From positions 71,576,571 to 71,640,570 of the forward strand of contig CM054134.1 in assembly GCA_028751875.1 (NCBI GenBank): a DNA stretch of 64,000 nt, read 5' to 3'. The stretch's first letter is position 1; the number at the start of each line of letters is the position of its first letter. Of the stretch, positions 43,210 through 52,914 are shown piece after piece. The translations under genes and the position numbers were made by a program. Source of the DNA: Rapana venosa. Taxonomy: Eukaryota > Mollusca > Gastropoda > Neogastropoda > Muricidae. Under the pieces are notes generated by a model. That model worked only from the letters and a program-made list of their open reading frames with translations, made no database searches and was not told where the DNA came from.

Positions 43210-44915
43210 ATTTAACACAGCAGATGAGTAAATAAGATGGATGGCTTCTAATTCAAAAGGTACTGCAGTTGCAAGTATGGGGTTCAAATCTTGAAAGCAG
43301 CTGGCACATTATGGGTGGGAATTTTTTTTTTAAAGATCGCTGAAATCCACTTACATGTAAACCTGTCAGTGCCTTACTTCTTTTTGTACGTGCAGATCAA
43401 TTATGCACGTAAAAGATCCTGTATCATGCCAACAATCGAAAGGTTTTAAAAGAAACAAAGAAGAAAATAGTCATTGTTACGTAATTTTCTTCTTACTTTT
43501 TTAATACCCAGAAGAAAAAAAAAACTGTTCAAAATGTCAAAACTTTTCCAGGGTCTCAGAACTTTATAACAATCCCGTTACAAATAAATACTTGAAAAAA
43601 AATATTTCAGCATGAGACAGTGTCACTCTGTCATGTCAATACAATATGTTTACAACATGATTTCAAAACGTGAACACTCTCACGCCGCATGAGAAAGAAA
43701 TCTTTGTACAATATAATATAAGCATCCTGCTTGTTGTAGCAAGAAGCACAATGCTGTGACCAGCAGACTGAAGCTTTGCCATGTCGATGAGCACTCAATC
43801 AGCTAATAGTTTTAGGCTTCACAGATGTTCGATGACTGATTCATGAACAACACAGATGACAAAGACTCGGTTACAAACACACAAAAATGAGTCAATACAA
43901 ACAATACAGAACAACCAGAAATATAAATGCTGACGTCATGGATTATCAACTGATAACCAGCAAAATGGCATTTTGTATGCGCCAATGTTTATTTATTTAC
44001 AAAATACTTAAAAACTCACATCATCATATACAGCACAAGGAATGGCAAGTTTCATAATCTGTCAATTGTAAAAACTTCCTAAAAAAAGAGAAAATCCATG
44101 AGGTCTTTTAACATTACACTGTTGTTTAAGAAAAATGTTTTTCTTAATTATATTCAACATAAGATGGCACTGTATTTCGCTTGTACCTTATCTATTTGCC
44201 CTTTTCTTCCAGCCAAACAGGATGAAGAGCTTTGATTTAGAACTACATGGGACTGCAGCACAAACACACTCAAACTGCTATCCATATCACTGAATGTTTC
44301 CAACTGAAACAATGATGTATGTACAATAAATGTGATTCATTGTGGTCTTTAATACTTGATTGGCTGTTGGAGGCATGAAAATGACAGCAAGTTATAAAAA
44401 TCACCCTGTTCTCTGTCCACATTATCTGTGAGTCCATAGACAGGAAACCAATTCTATACGATGTTTAAATGTTTCCGATGCTTCTGGTACAACCCTTAAC
44501 ACTGAAGTAATGACCTCGTATCTATCCACATCTCCTAGCTGAGTGTGAGGTAACATGCATGAAAAGAACTTCAACCTCACACTCCTTTTTTATCATACGA
44601 TTTCCTGGTCAGCTGCAGTTTGAAAAAGTCCACCAAATATACACTGGAGTTCTGAAAAAAAACCACCTCTTTCTGAAGATACACGATACATAAATAATTT
44701 AAGTCAAATTCTGACACATTTATCAATTACATCAATAAATACCAAAAACCCCAACCCCACAAGTTGTTTTGGAAAAGACAGGAGTTGACCAAAATAAATA
44801 TCGTACATAAGCAAAAGTCTGAATACTTGTTCACAATACCTTTTAATATAGATCTTCACTGGTCCAAAACGACCACAAACCCTCGTTACACTCCCACGTC
44901 ATCACTGAAGTCACT
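43210..44915. other. No recognisable gene; likely SOCS 3' UTR
   Basis: Directly 3' of the SOCS stop on the minus strand. No coding motif was seen. SOCS transcripts commonly have long 3' UTRs, so part of this is probably transcribed, but I could not place the polyadenylation site. Confidence 0.4.
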
Positions 44916-44920
44916 TCTCC

Positions 44921-45243
44921 TCAGTCCTCATCCAGAGTCTCCACATAGTACTGCTTCTCCAGCAAATAGCCCTTCACTTTCTGCGGCACAGGCAGGAAAT
45001 CAATGTGGTCTCTCCGCACACGACGCAGGACCAAAAAGCGACACATATGCTGAAGAGATGGCACACGGAAGAAACGGGAAATGGGGTACAACAGCTGAAT
45101 GGGCAGAGGGGGAGAGCCAGGACCGGCAGGTCGGAGGAAGTACAGGAATCGTCCGTTTTTGGAGTTTTCCACAGTCTGCTCGATGAACTGACAGATCTGC
45201 GCTTTGCCGTGGGAGTCGGGCTGTGACCAGAAGCTGAAGAGTC
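44921..45243 (-). CDS. SOCS6/7-like protein, last exon (SH2 end + SOCS box)
   Basis: Acceptor ..gttatAG at 45245-45244; the two first bases complete a Gly codon with the previous exon. It encodes GLFSFWSQPD, then ICQFIEQTVENSKNGRFLYF (end of the SH2 domain), a Pro-rich linker PGSPPLPIQLLYPISRFFRV, and the SOCS box. The BC box SLQHMCRFL would bind Elongin B/C, and the LPVP motif would bind Cullin 5. The C-terminus is EKQYYVETLDED. The wording GRFLYFLR...QLLYPISRF is closest to SOCS7, with SOCS6 next (judged from knowledge of the families). Role: adaptor of an E3 ligase that recruits phosphotyrosine proteins in cytokine, insulin or growth-factor signalling. Confidence 0.9.
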
Positions 45244-45604
45244 CTATAACAAACCACACAGGTAATGGATGAAAACTGACAAACCTGGATCGGTTAAGTA
45301 ATTAAATGAACGAATCTTGCAGACACTCATCTCAGCTGTCAACACCATCACTGCATCTTTTCGGCCAACAACCACCTAGTGAGTGACACCCCCACCCCGA
45401 AAAAATTAACTGGAATTTTGTTGAATGTTTGAGGTGTTTCTGAAGGAACTTCCTAACTCAGGAATTCTGACAGGTGTTCTTCACCTTTCTCTTTGGTTCT
45501 CCATGAAGACGGTCAGTGACAGTCAATGACAAAAGGGCTAAATGTTTTGGGTTTCATTTTTGGGGGGAGGGGGTGGTTGTTGTCTGTTCGGGGTTTGTTG
45601 GGGT

Positions 45605-46190
45605 TATTTTTGTTCCTCGCCTAGAGCTGTGAAAACAGTATGTTCTGTCGCCAGATACTTCCCCAGCAGAGCTGGTACCCACTTGTACACCTGGGTGGAG
45701 TGAGGAAAATAGGAGTAAAGTGTCTTTCCCAAGGACACAACACCGAGCCGAGCGGGATCGAACCTGCGACCTCTGGATCACGAGTCGACCGCCTAAACCA
45801 CTCGACCACGGTGCCCTAGAGCTGTGAGGTTCACCAAAATGGTGAGATTTCACACATACAACCTTTTTTGCCCACCACTGAGGCAGCCACATTCCAACTT
45901 TCGGGACTGGTGTCTAAACACGACTGTGCATGCATTAAAAAAAATATAAAAAAGTCAACTATTCATACCAGCACAAAATGGCCTACTCTTCTATAAGGCA
46001 GAACAGGTTTTTAGAGTGTGCGCAAGATTTCTGCGTGCATTCACACAGGGGGCCTGGGTAGTAGTCTCATCCAAAGGACTTTTGGCGGAGTGGAGTCAGT
46101 ACTCCAGGATTAAAATCCCCTAAAACAGGCGCCTCCATGGTGGCTGGACCCCAGCCTTCACATCACGAGCCCAGTGCTCAAAGAGGCCTT
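45605..46190 (-). mobile_element. SINE, core + body + tRNA-like head, interrupted
   Basis: Core begins 'ttcctcgcctagagctgtga' at about 45613, is interrupted by the nested SINE, and resumes 'ggttcaccaaaatggtgagattt'. The body includes 'accagcacaaaatggcctactcttc' and 'ggtagtagtctcatccaaaggactttt'. The head on the minus strand near 46180-46130 is degraded. It lies in the last SOCS intron. Confidence 0.75.
45633..45815 (-). mobile_element. tRNA-derived SINE, nested, with TSD
   Basis: Minus strand: GGCACCGTGGTCGAGTGGTTTAG head (A box TGGTCGAGTGG) and GGTTCGATCCC B box, then 'gggaaagacactttactcc', 'cacccaggtgtacaagtgggtac' and 'gtatctggcgacagaac'. The same family as 49971-50253. It is flanked by CTAGAGCTGTGA at 45621-45632 and 45816-45827, so it inserted into the core block of another SINE. 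Confidence 0.88.
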
Positions 46191-46249
46191 GTTTTCCATC
46201 TATTCCTGACGGTGGTGTAGCAAAACATACACCCACTGACACCATTTTT

Positions 46250-46372
46250 CTCTTTGTATTTTCTTCTTCGTTTCTCGGCTAAACTCCAAGCTTCACCAAT
46301 GGTAAGATTTTGCGTATGCGACTGCTTTTGCCCACCATTAAGGTCGCCACATTCTGCCTTCAGGGTTTCTAT
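46250..46372 (-). repeat. Shared repeat core, partial
   Basis: 'tttctcggctaaactccaagcttcaccaatggtaagattttgcgtatgcg' and 'ccaccattaaggtcgccacattctgccttcaggg'. The body is missing; a 42-bp tandem array follows instead. Confidence 0.7.
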
Positions 46373-46498
46373 AAGTATACAATAAAAGCAATGCATTCTT
46401 ATGTGAGCTTCTTGAAGTATACAATAAAAGCATTACATTCTAATGTGAGCTTCTTTAAGTATACAATAAAAGCGATGCATTCTTATGTGAACTTGCCA
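46373..46498. repeat. 42-bp tandem repeat, 3 units
   Basis: Unit 'agtatacaataaaagcaatgcattcttatgtgagcttctt' with few changes, starting near 46372, 46414 and 46456. Being 14 codons long it leaves an open plus frame, YTIKAMHSYVSFLK repeated, which is not considered a gene. Confidence 0.9.
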
Positions 46499-46667
46499 AA
46501 GACAGATTAGTATTAACATGAAAAAAAAAATCAAAATGCTACCCATTTAGATTTTTCTTTTTCAAAAGACAAACGTTTTCTACCAATCACAAAACAGGAT
46601 AGCATCCCGCTTCCTCCAGTAATCCTTTTTCTTTCCACGCTCATATCTTGTCGCCACCCTGACCTAC

Positions 46668-46836
46668 CTTTGTGGTGTTCAATGCGGGTATGATGCACCT
46701 GCCCCATTGACTTGAACGAAAGGGACAAGATGTAGTTCTCGTTGGAGGAGTCCCGAACAAGGAAGGAGCCGTCCCTTTTGTCCATCAGCTTGCTCTCGGC
46801 TTCTTCGTAACTCAGGGGCCCCCAGTACCAGCCACA
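46668..46836 (-). CDS. SOCS6/7-like protein, SH2 exon
   Basis: Acceptor ..ttttAG at 46838-46837, donor AAAG|GTAGGT (46667). Starts in phase 0 with CGWYWGPLSYEEAESKL and ends with a one-base overhang that completes Gly in the next exon. It carries the SH2 phosphotyrosine-binding arginine in FLVRDS (R166 of the 301-residue model) and ILSLSF...HHTRIEHHKG. The GWYWGP opening and the RIEH block are hallmarks of the SOCS6/SOCS7 SH2 domain. Confidence 0.92.
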
Positions 46837-46899
46837 CTAAAACAGAATAATTCGCCATCCACACCAACATCCAAACAGCGATAGCCTATAATCACTTAA

Positions 46900-47425
46900 C
46901 TATAGGATAGAAAAGAAGGTAAAATAAGCACAGTGACTGGTGAAAAAAATGTATTTCCTATCTCCACTTCAACTTGATCCAAACAAACAAAAAAGATATT
47001 TTGGGGGTTGTTGTGTTGGGTTTTTTCAAAGCCAAGTACTGCAGCTGTGCTGCAGCTAGCATCTAAGCATGTTTGGGAAGTTACTACCTGTAATGAATTC
47101 TGTCTTCAATGAACTACAAAACAAAACAAAAACATTCAGAAACAAAAAAAAAAGGCTCTAAATAATATCTTGTCCTAAGCCTTAACATACTCATACTATG
47201 CAACTAATGACTTTAACTTTTACTGAAGAATTTTGCTGTCTACAGATTTGATTACTATGTTAATTTTCTGATCAATAGACATAAATGGATTCCAACTCTT
47301 ACCACAATCATGATAATGTTGTTCAGTTTTATTGAACAGCGATTTTGAAATTTGCCAAGCCAACTTCTGGCTAAATGACATGGACCATAGCTATACACAT
47401 AAAGGATAGTGATTTTTTTTTTCTT
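46900..47425. other. SOCS intron, nothing recognised
   Basis: AT-rich intronic sequence with no dispersed repeat recognised. Confidence 0.4.
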
Positions 47426-47850
47426 TCATTCCTCGGCTAGAATTCTGCGGTTCACAAACGGTGAGATTTTGTATATATGCAACTGTTTTTACCCACTTTT
47501 AAGGTGTACTCTGACTTCAGGGACGATGCCTAAGCATGATACCAATAAGCATGTTTTTTGTTGTTTTTTTAAATTTTGTAATCCGTTCCTATTGGCCCAC
47601 TATGGCCTATTTTTTGGAAAGGCAGAACAGGTTTTTAATGTGTACAAGATGTTCTCCATGTGTTCACACATGGGACCTTATATTATTGTCTCATACAAAG
47701 GACTTTCAGGAAAGTGTAGTCGGTACTGATGTTAACTCCAGGGGGACAAAAATCCTCTTGAATGGGTCTTGGTGGTGACTGGAACCTGGGCTGTCTGATT
47801 GCGAGCTCAACATTCTAGTCTAACCACCAGGCTATCCAGCCTCCCTAACT
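47425..47850 (-). mobile_element. SINE, core + body + tRNA-like head
   Basis: Core 'cattcctcggctagaattctgcggttcacaaacggtgagattttg' through 'ctctgacttcaggga'. Body 'ccgttcctattggcccactatggcc', 'gtgtacaagatgttctcc', 'gtctcatacaaaggac'. Right end, minus strand, tRNA-like GGATAGCCTGGTGGTTAGAC with 'gggttccagtcacc' in place of the B box. In a SOCS intron, same strand as the gene. Confidence 0.78.
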
Positions 47851-48141
47851 TGAAATTAAATCAGACATTTTTAACTCAATCATGTTGTTTGCCTGGCTCA
47901 CCTTAAGGGCCATGCAAAAGCAGCTGCCTTCAGGAATCAAATCAAGACAGATCATAACTTCAGAAAGAAATGCTGGAAACTAAAGACATCAACATGACAT
48001 TATAGATAACAAACTTACGACATCTCCCTGGTGTGACTGATATCAATTAAATAATTTCTTACTGAGGGAAACAAAACAGGAAAAATATGTGTATCCTAAT
48101 AAAATGACAAATGAACTTCAACTTCGTTTAGTTATACTCAC

Positions 48142-48203
48142 ATCTTTCAGCTGTTTCATGCTCTCTAAAAAGTCTCTGTGAGAACCAGCAGTTGGAACAG
48201 AGC
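48142..48203 (-). CDS. SOCS6/7-like protein, pre-SH2 exon
   Basis: 62-bp exon. Acceptor ..cccacAG at 48205-48204; donor GAT|GTGAGT (48141). Two leading bases complete a codon split with the previous exon, then SVPTAGSHRDFLESMKQLKD in frame. The helix-like FLESMKQLKD directly precedes CGWYWGP, matching the extended SH2 subdomain helix seen upstream of SOCS SH2 domains. Phases on both sides agree with the neighbours. Confidence 0.8.
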
Positions 48204-48614
48204 CTGTGGGACAGACAAACAGAACAGACCGTTGTGTTGAAGGGGAAAAAAGAAAACCAGACAAACAACACAAAAAGCAAAAACAAACAAAGAGAATATT
48301 ATGTCAAATATCACAAGAAAAAATCTTTAAGAAGGTGGTGGGAATAGGGTAGAAATAGGAAACACAGTGATAAAAGACAGAGCTTCACTTCAAGCAGACA
48401 TGCATACAAAGATCAACACCAAACAACACAACACACACCCGTGTCATGGTTTTGTTTTATCTTATATTCTGAGATCTGAATTATTTGGTTTTATTTTCAC
48501 TTCTATTTCTTTTTAACACAGATTAACATTGTCATTTGTTTGCTTTTTTAAGAATAGAAGTTAATTTTCTTGATTTCTTTTTGCTTGATTTCTGGCAAGG
48601 GCATGATGAGAAAA

Positions 48615-48838
48615 AAAAGCCATGTAAACTTCGGATGAGACTATAAACCGAGGCCCTGTGTGCGAATGCATGCAGAACATCTTGTGCACACGTTAAATCC
48701 TGTTCCACTTTTCGAAAGAGTAGGCCATTGTGTGCCGGTGGGAACAGATTACAAAATGTACAAAACCGCATACACACGGGGACTGGATGTAAAAAAGCAC
48801 ACGAGTGCTTATTCCATTATCCTCGATAAAAAAAAAAA
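48615..48838 (+). mobile_element. SINE, shared-tail family, headless
   Basis: Plus strand body and tail nearly identical to 29688-29900 in reverse: 'ttcggatgagactataaaccgaggccctgtgtgcg', 'gccggtgggaacagatt', 'ggggactggatgtaaaaaagcacacgagtgcttattcc'. Cut at the 5' side. Confidence 0.82.
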
Positions 48839-48903
48839 GAGCGCTTTACAAGATTCAGCGCTATATATAAATTCCATACATTATTATTATTATTATTATT
48901 ATT
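48838..48903 (-). mobile_element. (ATT)n-tailed repeat end, inverted copy
   Basis: Reverse of 29588-29682: 'agcgctttacaagattcagcgctatatataaattccatacattattatt'. It directly abuts the SINE tail. Confidence 0.7.
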
Positions 48904-49054
48904 TTACCCCAATAAATAAGTTTGATTTGACACACCACAATATGCAAACAAATGAACCAGACCACTGGTCTGACATGGTTTTCAGTGATTTACGTAGTAG
49001 TAGTAGGTAATATATATGTGTGTGTGTGTGCATGCGCACGCATGTGTGTATTAA

Positions 49055-49140
49055 ATTTTCATATAATAATAATGTATGGAATTTATATAGCGCTGAATTT
49101 TGTAAAATAAAAAAATCAAAGCGTTGCATTCAAATCATTC
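49055..49140 (+). mobile_element. (ATA)n-tailed repeat end
   Basis: 'ataataataatgtatggaatttatatagcgctgaattttgtaaa...tcaaagcgttgc', matching 29588-29682. Confidence 0.7.
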
Positions 49141-49144
49141 ATAC

Positions 49145-49955
49145 GCATGCAACCATCCATAAATATCAAGATAAACAAATATCAAATTTATATACACAAC
49201 ACACTTAGGTGGGGGCAGTGGAGGTGAAGGCAGCTATTGATAAGTAGGAACAGACAACAGGGGAAGATCTCAAGTAGAGTATAAGTATTCATGTGAATTC
49301 AGACTCTCTGACATCCCCAGACAGCACATTCCACATGATGATGGCAATGCATCAGGATGCTCACAGACTTGTGGCAGTCTTCTGCTTTGGTGTTGCCAGG
49401 GCAGAGAACAACAAACAGACGTGTCAACTGACTACAAACTATAAGGTGGGAAGATACCATTCAACAGGCTCACAGAGAGAAATAAGAAAGATTGGCTTTT
49501 AGTTGGTTGGTTGGTTGGTTGTTGCTGTTCTTGTTCCTTTTTTTTTGTTTTTTGGTTTGGTTTGGGGTTTTTTTTGGTTTTGTTGTTGGGGTTTTTTGTT
49601 GGTTTTTTTGTTTTTTTGTTTTTGGGGGGTGACAATATGAAATGAAAGTGACATATAATTTTTACTAAATTATGTCTAATGCTTGAGACACTTTCTTTAC
49701 CTTATGTCTATTAGTAATCAATACACTCTCAAACAAGAAACCAATGTGGCTGCCTCATCACAGAAGAGATATGATAAGTTTCACCTTTTTTAACAATTCA
49801 TCCATGAAAGCTAGTCCAGTTCTGTGCAACCTGAAGGTGCTAAATCTGTACCAGATGAAGAGTAACAATAAAAACATGAACGGTAATGGATCCTTTACCA
49901 TACAACCCAGAGTATTACTATCAGAACTCTATTAAATTTGTTAATTTTTTTTAAG
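49145..49955. other. SOCS intron 1, nothing recognised
   Basis: AT-rich sequence with a T/G-rich homopolymer stretch at 49500-49630. No exon was recognised. Confidence 0.4.
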
Positions 49956-49956
49956 T

Positions 49957-49970
49957 TACAAGTGTCTAAG
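49957..49970. repeat. Target-site duplication, left copy
   Basis: TACAAGTGTCTAAG, identical to 50254-50267. Confidence 0.85.
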
Positions 49971-50253
49971 TGGAGGCACCGTGGTCAAGTGGTTTAGGCG
50001 GTCAACTCGTGATCCAGAGGTCGCGGGTTCGATCCCCGCTTGGCTCAGTGTTGTGTACTTGGGAAAGACACTTTACTCCTATTTTCCTCACTCCACCCAG
50101 GTGTACAAGTGGGTACCAGCTCTGCTGGGGAAGTATCTGGCGACAGACTAGCGTCCTGTCACAGGGGTGATGAAAAACCATCAGTTCGCTTAACGCTACA
50201 GAAACCGGGATAAGCTCCGGCTCTATGGGCCTTCTGGCTGGAAAGAACTACTA
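49971..50253 (+). mobile_element. Full-length tRNA-derived SINE with TSD
   Basis: 283 bp. The tRNA-like head 'ggcaccgtggtcaagtggtttaggcgg' has A box TGGTCAAGTGG. GGTTCGATCCC (50027-50037) is a perfect pol III B box. The body runs through 'gggaaagacactttactcc', 'caagtgggtaccagctctgctgggg' and 'gtatctggcgacagac' to '..ggccttctggctggaaagaactacta'. A perfect 14-bp duplication bounds it, so both ends are known. No poly-A tail is present. A shorter copy of the family is at 45633-45815. Confidence 0.92.
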
Positions 50254-50267
50254 TACAAGTGTCTAAG
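50254..50267. repeat. Target-site duplication, right copy
   Basis: TACAAGTGTCTAAG, identical to 49957-49970. Confidence 0.85.
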
Positions 50268-50357
50268 CAGATTTTTGCTCAAAGTTCAGGAGAATACGAT
50301 AGAAGCTATGACAATGGCAGAGATGTGTTGTTTCAAAAAGAAACCATAAGAATCCAC

Positions 50358-50420
50358 GAGAGAGAGAGGGAGGGACAGCGAGAGACACAGAGAGAGAGAC
50401 AGAGAGAGAGAGAGAGTGCA
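50358..50420. repeat. (GA)n microsatellite, interrupted
   Basis: GA tract with GGGACAGC and CACA interruptions, in SOCS intron 1. Confidence 0.9.
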
Positions 50421-50498
50421 CAGAAACCAAACCATTCAGTAACACAGAACACACTTAGGGGTCTTCCTGTGTTGTCAAATCACTAGGAACTAACTAAC

Positions 50499-50850
50499 CT
50501 TTCCACGAAGCCACACTTTCCCCCTGTTGTTGTCCTGCACTTTTTGCTCCTCTAAATCTGGCAGAAGAACCAGCATCTGACAGACTCCTGCACAACCTGA
50601 CTTTCACTACTGCAATGTCCTTCGGAATGGTGGTAACAACACCCGGCTTGGAGCCCGCATGGCTAGACCCACACAGCACCGACTTGCACGATGACGAAAC
50701 ATGGTGAGGAGACGACGACGACGACGACGACGACTGGGGGAACCACAAACGATGAAGATGAGGGTGAGGGTCATCGTCACTGTTTTCATCAGGTTTGGGT
50801 GGCGACGATGATAAGGGCAACAGAGGCAGCGGCCTCTGTCCCCAGCCCAT
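50499..50850 (-). CDS. SOCS6/7-like protein, N-terminal exon
   Basis: From ATG at 50850 (MGWGQRPLPLLPLSSSPPKP) to donor AAAG|GTTAGT (50498), 117 codons plus one base. Low complexity: Pro-rich start, DDDPHPHLHR, a run of eight Ser at about residues 38-47 encoded by a (GAC/GTC)n trinucleotide tract, then KPGVVTTIPKDIAVVKVRLC. The frame is also open upstream of this ATG for some codons, and vertebrate SOCS6/7 have long N-terminal regions, so further 5' exons or an earlier start are possible. The four exons together give 906 coding bases, about 301 residues. Confidence 0.65.
50713..50736. repeat. (GAC)n trinucleotide tract in coding sequence
   Basis: About eight GAC units on the plus strand; on the minus strand they encode the poly-Ser run of the SOCS N-terminus. 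Length change would alter the Ser count without a frameshift. Confidence 0.85.
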
Positions 50851-50859
50851 CTTGGGACA

Positions 50860-51630
50860 CAGAGTGACACTAAGGTGAACAGACCTGCCTGTTGTTGTTT
50901 ATCCAACACTTGGCTACGGTCTTGTAGTCTGTGGACTCTCAGTTCTAACTCAGCTCTTGCGACTGCAGCTACTGCTTTAGGCTGGTGCTAGGCTACAAGC
51001 AAGCCGCTCCCTACTACTCCTCTCTCTCACAAGGCACAACTCTCACTCATTCCATCCCACAGAAGGAATCTGGTTCCCATTTCCTTATAATCTTTGCTCA
51101 CCAGCCCGGAAGTCTTAGTCTTGGGGGTGGGGTAAAAAAAAAGGAGTGAAAGAAGGATGGAAGGAGGAGAGGGAAGGTTAGAGAGAGAGGACGAAGGGGG
51201 GGGGGGGGGGGCGGAGGAAGGGGGAAGCAAAACTAAGTGGAGAGACAGACATTTGGGGCAAGGAAGGGGATGGGGGGGGGGGGGGGGGGGGGGGTGATAC
51301 ATAGTAAAAATGAGTAGCAGGTAATAAAGGAAGTAGATAAGGATGGAGATGGAGGTTCCAGAGAATCCTGAATGGTGGAGGCGGGGGGAGAGGAAGGAAA
51401 GAGGATGGGCTTCGCAAGGGTGGTGGTGGGGGTGGTGGTTACATGAATGGCAGGAGATGAATGGAAGCCCTGGCTTGTGGGAACTCTTGTGCCTTTGATG
51501 CCAGGCAGAAGGGGATGTTATTGCACTCCACAACTGGGCTAGACAGGGCACCCTCGTGTTAAAGCCAGCCTGAGAGGGGTTTGATTAGCCTAGGGGATGA
51601 TTCTGGAGTGTCTGGCTGAGAAAGTGTGGT
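50860..51630. other. No recognised gene; 5' flank or intron of SOCS
   Basis: GC-richer than its surroundings near 50900-51050, then two G runs (51198-51211 and 51272-51294). A promoter or upstream SOCS exon may lie here, but I found no clear signal. The Pro/Ser-rich minus-strand ORFs come from G-run composition. Confidence 0.4.
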
Positions 51631-51639
51631 TTAGGGCCT

Positions 51640-52040
51640 AATACGCTAGCCGGTGTCATGGTATGTTTGTCCGTCGTGTCCGACGATGACCTCCAAAACA
51701 GCAGAGGAGGCAGCTGCTGTTTTGGAAACTGGGCAGAAATTTGATTATAGTGGAGATGCCTTGCCCACAGTACATCCCCACTCTCTCGGCCAAGTGGGCA
51801 TAAGGACAGTCAGCGTTGGAGATGTTCTTCAAAGGCCAACCAGCCCCCAGGGCTGCAGCACATAAGGACTGTGCGAGTCAAGCCTCCTAGTCAGAGAGTC
51901 ATAGTCGATCACTAAAGACTAAGCTGTAAAGTGGAATTCCATGAGTGGGAAAGCCACTGGTCATACAGCCTCTCTCTTTGCTGTTGCCCCCAGCGTCAAT
52001 GATTTAATTAATCAAGAACTGTGGTAAAGCCCAGGCGCTG
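51640..52040 (+). mobile_element. Interspersed repeat, plus copy
   Basis: Clean copy of the family seen reversed at 8370-8720: 'tggtatgtttgtccgtcgtgtccgac', 'gcagaggaggcagctgctgttttgg', 'gtaaagtggaattccatgagtgg', 'ccactggtcatacagcc', '..ttaattaatcaagaact'. No ORF or RT motif. Confidence 0.65.
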
Positions 52041-52064
52041 ACGGCGTCATGGATTATACTGAAA

Positions 52065-52092
52065 ACACACACACACACTCCCCACACACACA

Positions 52093-52167
<75 letters not shown>
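52065..52167. repeat. (CA)n microsatellite
   Basis: CA tract of about 95 bases with 'ctcccc' interruption at the left. Confidence 0.95.
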
Positions 52168-52225
52168 CTTTCCCCCGTCTAAAATCACTAAATGTGCATA
52201 GACGTTAAACTGAAGATATACACAT
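52168..52225 (+). mobile_element. LINE 3'-end block
   Basis: 'cgtctaaaatcactaaatgtgcatagacgttaaactgaaga' resembles the block at 23535-23585 that closes the LINE. Both are preceded by a (CA)n tract, which suggests the CA tract belongs to the element's 3' region. Confidence 0.5.
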
Positions 52226-52524
52226 CTTCCTGGGAAACAAGAAAGCGAGTTTGATGTCTGAAAGAATCAGAGATATAAGAAATTTTCCCTCTGATGTTTA
52301 ATGACATTTTAAAATAAAAACTGTATGTATTTCTTTATCTGCATACCCATTCATGAAGTAAACCTATATACATACTAACTCCCTAGTTACTTTCTCCTCT
52401 CGAACTTCTCAACTGTAACTGATGTTTAATTGTTTCTCAAACTGGCATGAAAGAAGGCAAGGATGAAATCTTTCAGTTTTGTCTCATATGGAATGATCAA
52501 TTGACACTTGCGTTGTGCTGTGCG

Positions 52525-52538
52525 CGCGTGCGTGTGTA

Positions 52539-52576
<38 letters not shown>

Positions 52577-52580
52577 TGAT

Positions 52581-52638
<58 letters not shown>

Positions 52639-52765
52639 CTTATAAGATATGTCTGTATACATGTGTGTGTCTGTGCGTGGGTGCGTGTGTGTGTGGGTGC
52701 GTGTGTGTGTGGGTGCGTGTGTGTGTGGGTGCGTGTGTGTGGGTGCGTGTGTGTTGGTGCGTGCG

Positions 52766-52796
<31 letters not shown>

Positions 52797-52838
52797 GTGC
52801 GTGTGTGTGTGTGCGTGTGTGTGTGTGTGTGTGCGCGC

Positions 52839-52910
<72 letters not shown>
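52525..52910. repeat. (GT)n array with GGGTGCGT units, about 385 bp
   Basis: GT tracts, a GTATAC interruption, GTGTGTGGGTGCGT units at 52670-52760, then GT/GCGT to 52910. Among the longest simple repeats in the window. Confidence 0.95.
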
Positions 52911-52914
52911 CTGT

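Noticed and set aside
49971..50045. True tRNA gene at the head of the repeat
   Set aside because: Good A and B boxes, but it continues into a repeated body, has a TSD and a second copy at 45.7 kb, so it is a SINE head. I could not fold a full cloverleaf with confidence.
51027..51551. Pro/Ser-rich minus-strand ORF of about 174 codons
   Set aside because: Composition follows directly from two G runs and GGAGGA-type DNA. No domain, no splice context.
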